Origin: a bacterium
Lineage (GTDB): Bacteria > Calditrichota > Calditrichia > RBG-13-44-9
DNA length: 53,362 nucleotides
Direction: 5' to 3'
NCBI GenBank assembly: GCA_020350205.1
Contig: CP070707.1
Coordinates: 3,317,314-3,370,675 of the forward strand
Shown one piece after another: positions 1 to 9,067 of the stretch. The notes below the pieces were generated by a model. It searched no databases and was not told the DNA's origin. It saw only the letters and a program-made list of their open reading frames with translations. The translations under genes were made by a program, and so were the position numbers. Position 1 is the first letter of the stretch. The number at the start of each line of letters is the position of its first letter.

Positions 1-1022
1 ATAACCTCGCCCTTTTGGCTGCCATGACCCACACCCAGGAACCGGATGATTCGCTCCTCTCAATGGGAATTGGTGAAGGTTCCTTCAAGGTTAATAATGA
101 AATGAAAACGGCGGCTTTTGATGGAGAGGAATTTTATGGTTCGCTGTTTCGAGCGAAGTTGAATCGAAATTCCTTGCACTGGATTTCCACGCTGGCATTG
201 CAGGATTTTTCCCCGGGATTCCGGGCTGATAATGGTTTCATCACCACCAACAGTTACCGGATGGCGGAGTATATCACCGGTTATTTTTTCAGATTCGATC
301 AGCATCCGCTTTTTACTTTTATTCGGCCTCGTGTCAGTGTGTGGCGCAAATATAATTATGATGGCGTGGTGAAAGATACCGGCCTTCGGTCAAGCGTTTT
401 GTTTAATTTGAACCAGCAGACCGTGGTGAATATGGCAGCCTTTATTTTTAACCGGGAAAATCTCTATGGCAAGCAATTTGACGATGCGCGAGGTTTTTGG
501 ATATATGTCCAGAATAATACCCTAAACACCATTTCCGGTAATTTCTTTGTTCGATTGGGGAAAGAGATTAACCGTTTGGGACGAGAAGGAGATCCCCGTA
601 ATCCTTTTGAAGTTGTACCCACCCTATCATATAATTTTTTCCTGACTTACAAACCCACTGTAAAGCTTGATAATCAAGTGGGATATCAATTTTTTGCATT
701 ACATACTGAGGGTAACCGGGAGAAAATCCGTGGTCAGGAAATCTGGAGGAATACCCTGTCGTATCAGTTTTCCAGAAAGATCTCACTCCGTTTAATCGGC
801 GAATATAATATCGTAGAATATTATGATGGTTATTTGAATCGGTTAGTGAGTCAAAAATATCTGAGCCTGGAGCCCTTATTCAGTTACAAGTTGAATCCCT
901 TTTCGGTATTTTATCTGGGTGGACATATCGGAGGTCAGAATAATGTCTATCTGAACTGGATGGATATGCGAATGACCAGCCAGTCATTTTTTATAAAATT
1001 CCAGTATCTGTTCCGATCATAA
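1..1022 (+). CDS. DUF5916-like outer-membrane protein, C-terminal part only
   Basis: The frame is open from the first bases of the window, so this is the last ~340 residues of a longer protein and its true start lies outside. The visible part is a run of short strands rich in Tyr, Phe and Trp separated by polar turns. It ends in IKFQYLFRS, the aromatic ending typical of an outer-membrane beta-barrel. The early MTHTQEP segment, the strand pattern and this ending fit the C-terminal barrel of DUF5916 proteins, which usually carry an N-terminal carbohydrate-binding-like (CBM9) domain; that domain is not in the window. The role of the family is not established. In-frame TTG and ATG codons near base 15-24 sit inside the conserved barrel and are not starts. 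A strong terminator follows. Confidence 0.7.
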   Translation, partial: NLALLAAMTHTQEPDDSLLSMGIGEGSFKVNNEMKTAAFDGEEFYGSLFRAKLNRNSLHWISTLALQDFSPGFRADNGFITTNSYRMAEYITGYFFRFDQHPLFTFIRPRVSVWRKYNYDGVVKDTGLRSSVLFNLNQQTVVNMAAFIFNRENLYGKQFDDARGFWIYVQNNTLNTISGNFFVRLGKEINRLGREGDPRNPFEVVPTLSYNFFLTYKPTVKLDNQVGYQFFALHTEGNREKIRGQEIWRNTLSYQFSRKISLRLIGEYNIVEYYDGYLNRLVSQKYLSLEPLFSYKLNPFSVFYLGGHIGGQNNVYLNWMDMRMTSQSFFIKFQYLFRS

Positions 1023-1048
1023 TAATATCCAAATTTATTAAAAATAGA

Positions 1049-1078
1049 AGCACCCGTGAGTTTACGGGTGCTTTTTTT
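1049..1078 (+). terminator. Rho-independent terminator of the DUF5916-like gene
   Basis: A perfect 9-bp stem (AGCACCCGT with ACGGGTGCT) around a 6-nt loop is followed directly by a run of seven T. It lies 27 nt after the stop codon at 1020-1022. Confidence 0.93.
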
Positions 1079-1123
1079 ATTATAATTACTCTTGCCTTTC
1101 TTCCGAAAATGCTTTTCTAGGGG

Positions 1124-1246
1124 TTATTCTGACCATGCTGACAGGCGGACCCGCCTGCTGAGGGATCTAACCAAACGAAATGGGCGAAGTGCGTTTCCGC
1201 CTGCCTGCTGCAGGCAGGGCGGTGCCATCCAGAAAGGGAGGGATCT
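1124..1246. repeat. Intergenic palindromic element with two hairpins
   Basis: The non-coding stretch 1080-1367 holds two palindromes. One is a 7-bp stem (CAGGCGG/CCGCCTG, loop AC) at 1142-1157. The other is a near-perfect 12-bp stem with one bulge at 1197-1222. They are bounded by TTATTCTGA on the left and by GGGATCT, which occurs at 1163 and 1240. The same end motifs and CTGCCTGC-type arms recur near 18.68, 19.7, 20.82 and 34.29 kb, so I read this as a dispersed intergenic family rather than a gene. A 70-codon open frame across it has no ribosome site and reads through the palindromes. Confidence 0.6.
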
Positions 1247-1367
1247 ATTGAATTTAGAGCGATTATTTTCCCGCAAAGCGGGACTCAAATTGACTAAAAC
1301 GTAAAGTTATTAAAATTAGATTTATTTAGATCAATTTTTTTCTGGACTAAGATAATAATCATATATT

Positions 1368-1712
1368 TTATTTATTTTTTTTTGAAGCCTTTGCACGGTC
1401 GTTATATGCCAGTGCCAGATTAATCCAGAATTTCAGATCTTCCGGTTCTTTGGTACCCCGGGGATCGATGAACACAAACCCTTTCATCGGTCTGCCGGTA
1501 AAGTCCATCTCCCGGCATCCATTCTTTGAGAGCGCTTTCTGATATTCTTCGGGAGCTATCCTGGCCATCAGATCATCCCGGAGTATTCCCACACACATTT
1601 TTTCATTTACCATAAATGTCAATCCGCCCATCATCTTTTTTTCTTCGACCGGCAGATTCTTTCCGGAAAGCAATTCCCGAACTCTGTCAGCCAGGATTTC
1701 ATTGTATGCCAT
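1368..1712 (-). CDS. TfoX N-terminal domain protein
   Basis: The 114-residue product matches the stand-alone TfoX/Sxy N-terminal domain. It has the MAYNEILADRVRELL opening helix, the central EKKMMGGLTFMVNEKMCVGI block, and the ending with MKGFVFIDP and a C-terminal helix. In gamma-proteobacteria TfoX regulates competence. Small single-domain relatives are widespread, usually without known function and often annotated as RNA-methyltransferase-like, so a competence role should not be assumed. The C-terminus is lysine-rich. It starts 30 nt after the DUF2461 gene on the same strand, so the two probably share a transcript. Confidence 0.85.
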   Translation of the reverse strand: MAYNEILADRVRELLSGKNLPVEEKKMMGGLTFMVNEKMCVGILRDDLMARIAPEEYQKALSKNGCREMDFTGRPMKGFVFIDPRGTKEPEDLKFWINLALAYNDRAKASKKNK

Positions 1713-1742
1713 GCTAATTCTTTCTGGTTTTTTGTTTAATTT

Positions 1743-2402
1743 TTAATCGAGAGATCTGTTGAGGAAATCGTCAAAAGGCTTGAGTGCCTTGAATACTTTT
1801 GCTGCGTTTTTAAGAAAATCCTCCTGCATCGCATCTTTATCTTTCAGTTGATGGGCGGCTATAAAACTTTTATAGCGTAACAGTTTTATGAAAGGGTGAT
1901 CTGCGGGATAATCCCGGGGAGTGGTCTTAAGTTTTTCACCTTCTATCTCTCTAAAATATTTTTTGAAATCGGGATGAGTCAATATTTTCTGGAATTCTTT
2001 TCCCTTCTGGTCGATAGCATTCCGGATGGCTTTGATCCAGGGACCCGGGGGGAGGTAGGCGCCGCCGGCCAGAAATGTGTTTCCGGGTTGCAAGTGAATA
2101 TAGTACCCGGCGCGATCGTGAACTTTGGATTCATAGGCGACCAGATGTGCACCAAAATTTGTTTTATAAGGCCTCTTATCATTCGAAAACCGGGTGTCGC
2201 GATAGATTCGAAAGACAGATTTTTTCGCTTCCAGATCGCCAATCGGCGGGTCGAATCGGGCAATTTCCAGAATCAGCTTACTGATAAATTCTTCAAAATT
2301 CGCCCGGGCTTCTTCGTAGCGGTTTTTATTAGCCTGAAACCAGGGACGGTTATTGTTCTGGTCCAGTTCTTTCAGAAATTGATAGGTTTTCGGGGAAATC
2401 AT
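1743..2402 (-). CDS. DUF2461 family protein (TIGR02453)
   Basis: The 219-residue protein begins MISPKTYQFLKELDQNNNRPWFQANK, with the conserved 'L..L..NN.R.WF...K..Y' pattern of DUF2461. The family's VFRIYRDTRFSNDKRPYKTNFGA and GYYIHLQPGN.FLAGGAYLP blocks follow. The length fits the family and the gene is intact. The biochemical function is unknown to me. The ATG has an AAGGAG site about 8 nt upstream, which supports this start. It is the first gene of a likely pair with the TfoX-domain gene. Nothing recognisable lies between its start and the next gene at 2643. Confidence 0.9.
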   Translation of the reverse strand: MISPKTYQFLKELDQNNNRPWFQANKNRYEEARANFEEFISKLILEIARFDPPIGDLEAKKSVFRIYRDTRFSNDKRPYKTNFGAHLVAYESKVHDRAGYYIHLQPGNTFLAGGAYLPPGPWIKAIRNAIDQKGKEFQKILTHPDFKKYFREIEGEKLKTTPRDYPADHPFIKLLRYKSFIAAHQLKDKDAMQEDFLKNAAKVFKALKPFDDFLNRSLD

Positions 2403-2642
2403 CTATATTTCTCCTTACTGTTTTTCTTGATTTTGATCGCCTGTACCCCCTTACTTGCTTCTACCCATGTAAAGACCGGAAAATTGCGGATAAATATTTA
2501 ATATAAAATGATAATCGAAAGTGTAAAACGCCCCAAAATAATCGCTAATTTAGCGTGAATCAAGAAATATTAGGGCAAAAATTGACTCCCGATCTCATGG
2601 AGATCTTCCTGACCGTTTGGCAAAGGATCCGAAGGGGTAAAA

Positions 2643-3314
2643 TTATTTTTCCGGCAAAATTCGATAAAAGTTTAAAAAGAAATTGAACTGAAGAATAAAT
2701 ACTGCCATAAAGACCGGGAAGAGCAAGGCTGAAATCCAAAAAGCAAAAGGAAGCATCCAGCCCATCCCCCCCGCAAAAAATTGCATGATCACCAGGATTG
2801 TTTGTAATATGAGCATTACGGACATACCCATTACAGCGTGACGGGTCGCTTTTTTGAGTGGGGTGCTTTCAATTCCCTTTACCTCACTGGAGAATGACAC
2901 CAGAAAAATCACAAATATCAGTGTATTTAGCCATGAAAAAACCGGCAGATTGGCTGAAAGCATGGGTGATTGGAAAAACTGGTATAACGCAGGTGAGGTA
3001 TTATAGAGTGGAGAAGATAAACTCGGCAACATCGCCAGCAAACCGCGAACATAAAAAAAACTGAGTACGGTGGCACTGGCGATTGACAGAATGGTGGCAA
3101 AATGGAGCTTTTTCTGGTCGCGTTCCACAAATTCAACCAGGAACATGAAGTAGAATGCCAGCAGAATCATATGTGCAATGAAAGACAATGTCTGTATACT
3201 TTTTCCTACCAGCGGGGCCATAAATGACCCAGGCAGAAAGGTACTGATTGTCCGGACAAGAAACAGATAGGAAATGGATCCCAGTGTTAAAAGGGTAATA
3301 AATTTAAGTTTCAT
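2643..3314 (-). CDS. Multi-pass membrane protein of unknown function
   Basis: I do not recognise the family. The 223-residue product is very hydrophobic. Membrane spans are visible at about residues 5-25, 40-65, 75-95, 125-145, 160-180 and 185-210, separated by short loops, one with the acidic/basic stretch EFVERDQKK. No catalytic motif is evident. It follows the royal-jelly-like lipoprotein gene by 29 nt on the same strand, so the two are probably co-transcribed. A partner role (membrane anchor or transport) is inference from position only. The start is supported by a GAGAGA-like site upstream of the ATG. Confidence 0.75.
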   Translation of the reverse strand: MKLKFITLLTLGSISYLFLVRTISTFLPGSFMAPLVGKSIQTLSFIAHMILLAFYFMFLVEFVERDQKKLHFATILSIASATVLSFFYVRGLLAMLPSLSSPLYNTSPALYQFFQSPMLSANLPVFSWLNTLIFVIFLVSFSSEVKGIESTPLKKATRHAVMGMSVMLILQTILVIMQFFAGGMGWMLPFAFWISALLFPVFMAVFILQFNFFLNFYRILPEK

Positions 3315-3343
3315 TTCGGTTCTCTCATTTTGGTGATAGTAAA

Positions 3344-4393
3344 TTAGTCTGGAGTCAGCCTGAAAATTTTGTAGGGTTCAGTTCGGGAATTACCCAGATG
3401 CAGCTGAGAGGTTGTCACATACACGATTCCCCCCTCGGTTATGGCAAAACTATCGGGCCACTTAAGTTGCCCGTCTTGCACGACGGTCTCAATTTTTCCC
3501 TGCGGGGTATATTGCCGGATTGCATTAAATTCCAGGGAGGTCAAATAAAGATTCCCCTGTTGATCAAATTCAATGGCGTCAGAAGCGCCAGACTTTATCA
3601 CAAAATCTACTTTTTGTCCCAATTCGTTTTCCGTTAAGGACAGGTTTCTCAGATGATCCGTAGCAATCCGGTAAAGACTTCTTCCTGTGAGCGCCTGATA
3701 ATACAGAAATTTTCCCGGCGGATCCAGTGCCAGGCCATCGGAATGCACTTTTATTTTAAGCTGCTGACCCTCAATGTTCAAGGTAATGTCCTCTGCTTTG
3801 GTGGAGGGGTGTATCGCCAGCCGACGGGTGGCCTCGCCGGTAGTCAGGTTCACGACCACAATTGCGCCCTCACCGGAGTCTGTGATATAGCCATATTGTC
3901 GATCGGTATCAATGCGGATATCGTTTAAATAACTTCCTGCGGGTGCTGCCTGGTCATCAAATATGATTTTCTGAATTACCTGGTTTGTACTTAAATCAAT
4001 TTTCAGCAGTTTTGCACCGCCGCTCACAACCCCCTGAAATAAAGGATTGGCAGGATCCAGAATCCATAGATAATTATCCCGGTCAACATAGACGCTCTGA
4101 ACGCAAATCAGGTGTTCTGCAGGTTGCAGGCTGGGCTCCCAGATATTCCATTCCGAATCGGGATACGGGATTGTACTATCGGGGGCGATAATTTCAGCAA
4201 CAGAAACGGCTGTTTCCGGTGACCAGCGAGGATAGTTTACAAAGATACGTCCCGTCTCTGATACGGCCACGCCGGTCCATAATTTTTCCGAACGGGCAAC
4301 CTCCACAAGTGTTACAGCCTGTTCACGGGATTGACATGAGAAAAAAATGATGCCGGTAAAGAGGAAAAGACACGTCTTTTTGGAGAGAAGCAT
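3344..4393 (-). CDS. Major royal jelly/yellow-like beta-propeller lipoprotein
   Basis: The 349-residue product starts with a lipoprotein signal peptide whose lipobox ends FFSC (Cys at about residue 20). The body matches the MRJP/yellow family, bacterial members of which are often annotated as L-dopachrome tautomerase-related. Matching blocks are GVAVSETGRIFVNYPRWSPE, WILDPANPLF, LLKIDLSTNQVIQKI, SYLNDIRID, GYITDSGEGAIVVVNL and SDGLALDPPGKFLYYQALTGRSLYRI. These are blades of a six-bladed propeller. Substrate and reaction are unknown, and I would not infer tautomerase activity. It heads a two-gene unit with the membrane protein downstream. An AAAGGA site precedes the ATG. Confidence 0.87.
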   Translation of the reverse strand: MLLSKKTCLFLFTGIIFFSCQSREQAVTLVEVARSEKLWTGVAVSETGRIFVNYPRWSPETAVSVAEIIAPDSTIPYPDSEWNIWEPSLQPAEHLICVQSVYVDRDNYLWILDPANPLFQGVVSGGAKLLKIDLSTNQVIQKIIFDDQAAPAGSYLNDIRIDTDRQYGYITDSGEGAIVVVNLTTGEATRRLAIHPSTKAEDITLNIEGQQLKIKVHSDGLALDPPGKFLYYQALTGRSLYRIATDHLRNLSLTENELGQKVDFVIKSGASDAIEFDQQGNLYLTSLEFNAIRQYTPQGKIETVVQDGQLKWPDSFAITEGGIVYVTTSQLHLGNSRTEPYKIFRLTPD

Positions 4394-5020
4394 TTGATAT
4401 TCCTTTGCATTTTATTGCCGGTTAAATCCGTTAAGTTTTATAAATCGCGTGGAAATGCATGGCTTTGATGTGGTCAAGTAATGCGAATTCGGGATCAGGA
4501 ATTGCAATGAGAATAAATGGGTGGGGTTTTTCATGATGTTTAGAATGAGAAATTTTCTGTAAGTCAGATAGCCTTTACATTCTTACTAAGATAAAGTTAC
4601 TGCCGGCATGTTACAGAATCAAGGATTTGTAGGGTGATTACAAAGAGAGAATGGTCTGCAAGACCAGTGACCTCAAAAAATCAGGGAGAATTTAATTCAA
4701 GACAGCCCTTACTATTATTCTTTTGATGCATAGTCTATACATGCGTAAACGTCTATACAAAACCCTCGATGCATTTTGGCGTGGTACTTTCTTTATCCCA
4801 CTTGATATTTGTCATTACTATTCCGGTATTCATTGACTTCACAAAATCACTTATATGGTCAGTCAGACTTTATGACGAAACCATCCCCCTCCAGCCATGT
4901 TTGAAATCCTTACAGGTAAACTCTACCAGGACAGATCGATTAGTTGATGGGTTTTCCATGACTACTGGCGACTTGTTATTGGATACATGAATTCCAAGGA
5001 AATCGAAGTGTACAAATAAT
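4394..5020. other. Intergenic, 627 nt, no gene supported
   Basis: This stretch lies between the start of the MRJP-like gene and the 3' end of the AraC-type gene. It should hold the promoter of the MRJP-like gene. The octamer GTCTATAC occurs twice, 18 nt apart, at 4733-4740 and 4751-4758. A 73-codon open frame at 4769-4990 has no ribosome site and no recognisable product, so I do not call it. Confidence 0.5.
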
Positions 5021-6211
5021 TTATGTCCTAACACTTTGGCGATATTCTGAAGGAGTGACGTTCATGAATTTCTTGAAAATGGCATTGAAGCCGGATTTGG
5101 AATTAAATCCAGCATCCAAGCCGATACTCAGCAAAGTGAGATGGTCCTTCGCGGGATCTTCCAGATTCTTTCTCACTTCATTCACCCGGTATTGATTGAT
5201 AAATTCGAAAAAGTTCTGATTTAGGCGAGTATTCAAAATTTCTGAGAGATTATGACTGGGAATATTCAATTTTTCAGAAAGGTCATTTAAGGTCAATTCA
5301 GAATTTAGATAGGGTTTTTCCTTCTCCATGAACGATATCAATTTTTTCAAATAGGAAGAGGCATTCTGTTCCGAAAGACCTGATTTCTGATATCTCTGAA
5401 TCTTCCCGTCAATGCTTTTTCTTTCTTCAATTTCATGAGCTTGCGCCAGATTATTTTTAACGTCCGGTTGTTCAAATATTTCTGCTTTAAACATACCAAT
5501 GTATCCCGTGGTATAAATGTAAACGGAGGTTAATAGGGGGACTGCGGAGAAAAATTGACTCACGTTGATGCTGAAAACAGTCAAAATATTTTCTACCGAG
5601 ACAACTGACCAAATGAAAAAGGCAGCATAGGTAAAAAACCGTAACCAGCTCAGATTCAACTTTTCCAGAGAGGAATAAACATGTTGAATTTTCCGTGAGT
5701 AACGTTTTAATACCACGAGTGCAATAATCATATATATGATTCCAATAGTTGCCACCGAAAAATCAGAAAGAATGATGTGAAAGGGCGGATTATTCAGCTG
5801 GATTTGAATCATGATTGCGGATAATTCTTCGGATGAGATAAAATACGCCTGTAAATAATATAGTTTATGCAGAATAAAAGGTAAAAAGTGATACCAATGA
5901 ACCCTGGCAAATTTAAGATGGGTATCTGTCAACTCTGCGACATATATTAAGTGGAATGGACCAAACAGAAAGGGAAGTCCGCTGAGAATCATCAACCAGT
6001 GGGGGTGTTTTTCCTGAAGAGCGGTGTAATTTGATAACATAAAATTTAAAATGAACAAGGAATAGAAAAGGACCAGTAATCCTAAAAAACGATTGGCTGG
6101 ACGAATTCGATATTTGGTAAGCAATAATATTGAAAGGAATACACCCTGGACAGCTCCAAGAATTAAAAGTAAACTGATCAAATTGATCGAAAAAGTATTT
6201 TCCATACTCAT
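5021..6211 (-). CDS. Membrane-anchored AraC-family transcriptional regulator
   Basis: The 396-residue protein has two parts. Residues ~10-240 contain about seven hydrophobic spans (e.g. LISLLLILGAVQGVFLSILLL, NRFLGLLVLFYSLFILNFML, FLFGPFHLIYVAEL). Residues ~285-395 are an AraC double helix-turn-helix, with LTLNDLSEKLNIPSHNLSEILN, NFFEFINQYRVNEVRKNL and IGLDAGFNSKSGFNAIFKKFMNVTPSEYR, the last being the classic AraC signature. Such 7TM-AraC proteins are common in Bacteroidota and are thought to sense a signal at the membrane. It lies downstream of the TonB-receptor gene on the same strand, separated by a ~520-nt poorly coding gap. Control of that receptor is possible but only inferred. Confidence 0.9.
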   Translation of the reverse strand: MSMENTFSINLISLLLILGAVQGVFLSILLLTKYRIRPANRFLGLLVLFYSLFILNFMLSNYTALQEKHPHWLMILSGLPFLFGPFHLIYVAELTDTHLKFARVHWYHFLPFILHKLYYLQAYFISSEELSAIMIQIQLNNPPFHIILSDFSVATIGIIYMIIALVVLKRYSRKIQHVYSSLEKLNLSWLRFFTYAAFFIWSVVSVENILTVFSINVSQFFSAVPLLTSVYIYTTGYIGMFKAEIFEQPDVKNNLAQAHEIEERKSIDGKIQRYQKSGLSEQNASSYLKKLISFMEKEKPYLNSELTLNDLSEKLNIPSHNLSEILNTRLNQNFFEFINQYRVNEVRKNLEDPAKDHLTLLSIGLDAGFNSKSGFNAIFKKFMNVTPSEYRQSVRT

Positions 6212-6327
6212 CTCTGGCAGTAACGAGAAGTGATATATACACCTATAAGTTAAAACCGAAGCATTGCCAAGACAAGAATCGCTTTTATTGCTCTAAAAGT
6301 GTAAACGAGTTTGTTGTAAGTTGATGA

Positions 6328-6744
6328 TTATGATGAAATTTGCTGAGTGGTTTTCCTCATAGTCCGAAATGAAATTAAAAGGAGAGGATAGAAGATAAAA
6401 CGGAACAGCAACGATTGAAAATACCCCAATAAATTTTGATAAGAGATAGCAAGGCAAATTATTGTACTATCCGGGAGTTCGCGTGTCTTGTAGAGAAACA
6501 AACGAATTTCAAAATTTCTCCCATTGTTACCCAACAACGCTACATTCTCTTTCGTATAAAAACTCTTTAAAAGTTTCCGGATGTTTATGGGTCGATATGG
6601 AAAGGCGGATAAAAGCAACCGGACCACCTTTTCGAGATCCGGCTGCTCTTTTGACCATTTTAGTATTCGGAAGATCTGATAATCAAAGATTTGTTTTTCC
6701 ATAAAATAAGTCGGACACATTTTCTGTTTAAACTCAGAATTCAT
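6328..6744 (-). CDS. Possible small protein, start overlapping the TonB-receptor stop
   Basis: I do not recognise the product. A 138-codon frame begins with ATG at 6744 inside the last codons of the receptor gene and overlaps its stop by 11 nt, which would allow translational coupling. The predicted protein starts MNSEFKQKMCPTYFMEKQIF, has a mixed, protein-like composition, and ends in one hydrophobic span (FIFYPLLLISF) followed by RTMRKTTQQISS. There is no separate ribosome site and no family match known to me, so it may be chance reading of an AT-rich gap. The frame stays open upstream into the receptor gene, which weakens the case. Confidence 0.3.
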   Translation of the reverse strand: MNSEFKQKMCPTYFMEKQIFDYQIFRILKWSKEQPDLEKVVRLLLSAFPYRPINIRKLLKSFYTKENVALLGNNGRNFEIRLFLYKTRELPDSTIICLAISYQNLLGYFQSLLFRFIFYPLLLISFRTMRKTTQQISS

Positions 6745-9067
6745 ATTCGAGGCCCAGAATAGGTAAAGTATTCCATTGGGTGTTTGATTCCTTTTTATTG
6801 TCGATCTCATTCCAGGAATACCCGGCAATATTCTTCCGGCCGTAAGCATTCCATACGCTAAAATACAAGACGATATTAGAACCACTAAAAAAGAAGCGTC
6901 GATCCAGGCGCAGGTTCAAAGAGTGATAATCTGGTAAACGGGCGGTGTTAATTTGATTTACATCATAGATTCCCCTGTTGGCCTCGGTTGAGGCCTGTTC
7001 GTCAAGAGGCGTGAACGGTGTTCCTCCAGCGTAAATCCAGCGTAAACTGAATTCCCATTTATTATTGGGTTTATAACCACCCTCTACATTGAAGGTGAGA
7101 CGATTGTCATATACGCGATTCCTCAGATTACCATTGTAATCCTGATAACGGGATCGGAACAGGGAGGTACTAACCATCCCGTATATGGATTCAGCCAATT
7201 TCTTTTGAATCATAAGTTCAATTCCCCGGGCATTCGCACGACCACCAGCTGACAGGGGACCGTGGGGGAGAAACAAGCCGGTATAATAAACCTCATCAAT
7301 CAGAAATAACTCCGGTTGCATGGGATCTTGAGGCATATCGCTATATTCTTTATCATATACTTCTAATGTCATCTGGGTATTTTCTGTTAGCAGATGACTT
7401 ATACCCATCACCAGGTGCCGGGAACGGGGATCAGTTATATTTTTATTCTCCTCATTTTGCGCGAGCAATACCAGGGGTAAATTCTGGAAATATATGCCGG
7501 TACTGAAATTTACGGCGGTATTCTCGGTTAACTGATAGGAAGCTGAAAACCGAGGCGAAAGATGAGTATTTCCATTATAGGAAAAATGTTCGAGTCGAAG
7601 GGCGGGAATCAATGTTAACCTTGTGAACGGTCGCCAATTAAGGCCCATAAAACCATGTGACTTCACCGCGGTACTTTTGCCGATAATTGATAATTCTGGA
7701 GTCGGATTTCCCAGCGCGTCAAAATATGGCCCATAATAGTTGTTGAAATCCGCTACCAGATATTTGGTTTCCAATCCCAAATGGAGTTTAAGTTGTCGAT
7801 GGATAGTATAATGATTTACATTGCGAAGCCTGAATTCCTGTTCACTGGAAGACTGATCCAGCAAGACTTTTTTGCCCCCGGTTTCTGAGTAATATCGGGT
7901 TTCATTTAAGGCAAAATTGTATTGAGTTACGGAATGTGAAAATGATGTATTGCTGTAGCCAGCCTTTCCCCAGACATATTGCCAATTAAGCCCAAAAGTA
8001 TTTTGGAGAATAGTCAGGTCATTATACATATTTAGTTTTTGCTCAATCGCATCTTCCGGCTTAATGGCAATCTGATCCCATCCCATTACTCCTATGGCTG
8101 TCAATTGATGGTGCGGTGACAGCTCGTAAGTCAGTTTGGTTTGTACATCACTGTATTGTGGTACAGATGAGTTCGTTTCTCCGATGGCACCAACAATTAA
8201 ATCCAGATAGCTGCGTCTGGCGGCAACCAACCAGGACCCTTTCTGATTCGGCCAGGGACCCTCTGCCACTCCCCCGAATCCAGCCAGACCCAGATCCAGC
8301 TGGGCATTAAAGCGGTCACGGTCACCCTCCCGAAAACGTAATTCCATCACTGAAGAAAGCCGATCTCCATAGCTGGCATCAAATCCCCCGGTATAGAAAT
8401 TGACATCCTTAATAAGATCCACGTTGATCATTCCGATAGGGCCTCCAGAAGATCCCTGCTCGGGAAAATGATTAATGTTGGTTATCTCAATATTATCCAC
8501 GTAAAAACTGTTTTCCAGGGCAGAGCCACCGCGAACAATCAGACTGTTCTTTGTATCATTCACTTTTGCCACACCAGGTAAACCATAAATAATTCGGCTG
8601 ACATCACCCGCAGAACCAGGTGCACGTCGGATTTCCTCTGCAGAAAAATTAATTATACTGAGAGGTTGATCAGTGGTATTGCTGAAATATCCGGCTGTCA
8701 CGGTAACAGTCTCCATTTCAATGATTGATTTTTTCAGCTCAGTGTTCACGAACGTGGTACGGTCCGGACGGACGATAAGGTCAGTTTGAACCTGTGGCTC
8801 ATAGCCGAGATAGCTGATTCTGATACTGTAATTGCCCACTGGAATATCAGGGATAAAATAATATCCATCTAAATCGGTGGCTGCACCGTTGATGGTATTC
8901 AATATTTCGATATTAACAGCAATCAAGGGCTCCTTGGTTTCACTGTCCAGAATCCGTCCTTTCATATTGCCGGTTGGAGTGGATTTGTCTGCCTGCAATT
9001 TACTGACCTGAGTGCTCAGTAAGATAGTGCAGATGGTCACGAGATACATGAATTTGGGTAATTTCAT
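6734..9067 (-). CDS. TonB-dependent receptor with carboxypeptidase-like regulatory domain
   Basis: The 777-residue outer-membrane receptor has a signal peptide at ~1-26. A CarboxypepD_reg-like domain follows at ~30-115 (GRILDSETKEPLIAVNIEIL, GAATDLDGYYFIPDIPVGNYSIRISYLGYEPQ). A plug domain lies at ~135-240 (RAPGSAGDVSRIIYGLPGV, NSLIVRGGSALENSFYVDNIEITNINHF), and a 22-strand-type barrel runs to the C-terminal LPILGLEYEF. This layout is typical of Bacteroidota-type receptors. There is no SusD partner and no siderophore gene beside it, so the ligand is unknown. The ATG is preceded by GGAGGAAG. A membrane AraC regulator lies downstream. Confidence 0.93.
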   Translation of the reverse strand: MKLPKFMYLVTICTILLSTQVSKLQADKSTPTGNMKGRILDSETKEPLIAVNIEILNTINGAATDLDGYYFIPDIPVGNYSIRISYLGYEPQVQTDLIVRPDRTTFVNTELKKSIIEMETVTVTAGYFSNTTDQPLSIINFSAEEIRRAPGSAGDVSRIIYGLPGVAKVNDTKNSLIVRGGSALENSFYVDNIEITNINHFPEQGSSGGPIGMINVDLIKDVNFYTGGFDASYGDRLSSVMELRFREGDRDRFNAQLDLGLAGFGGVAEGPWPNQKGSWLVAARRSYLDLIVGAIGETNSSVPQYSDVQTKLTYELSPHHQLTAIGVMGWDQIAIKPEDAIEQKLNMYNDLTILQNTFGLNWQYVWGKAGYSNTSFSHSVTQYNFALNETRYYSETGGKKVLLDQSSSEQEFRLRNVNHYTIHRQLKLHLGLETKYLVADFNNYYGPYFDALGNPTPELSIIGKSTAVKSHGFMGLNWRPFTRLTLIPALRLEHFSYNGNTHLSPRFSASYQLTENTAVNFSTGIYFQNLPLVLLAQNEENKNITDPRSRHLVMGISHLLTENTQMTLEVYDKEYSDMPQDPMQPELFLIDEVYYTGLFLPHGPLSAGGRANARGIELMIQKKLAESIYGMVSTSLFRSRYQDYNGNLRNRVYDNRLTFNVEGGYKPNNKWEFSLRWIYAGGTPFTPLDEQASTEANRGIYDVNQINTARLPDYHSLNLRLDRRFFFSGSNIVLYFSVWNAYGRKNIAGYSWNEIDNKKESNTQWNTLPILGLEYEF

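Noticed and set aside
1092..1304. 70-codon open frame on the plus strand
   Set aside because: It runs through two palindromes, has no ribosome site and gives a Cys/Arg-rich product unlike a protein.
1896..2501. 201-codon plus-strand frame opposite the DUF2461 gene
   Set aside because: It is antisense to a gene with clear family motifs; its hydrophobic product is a by-product of the complementary codons.
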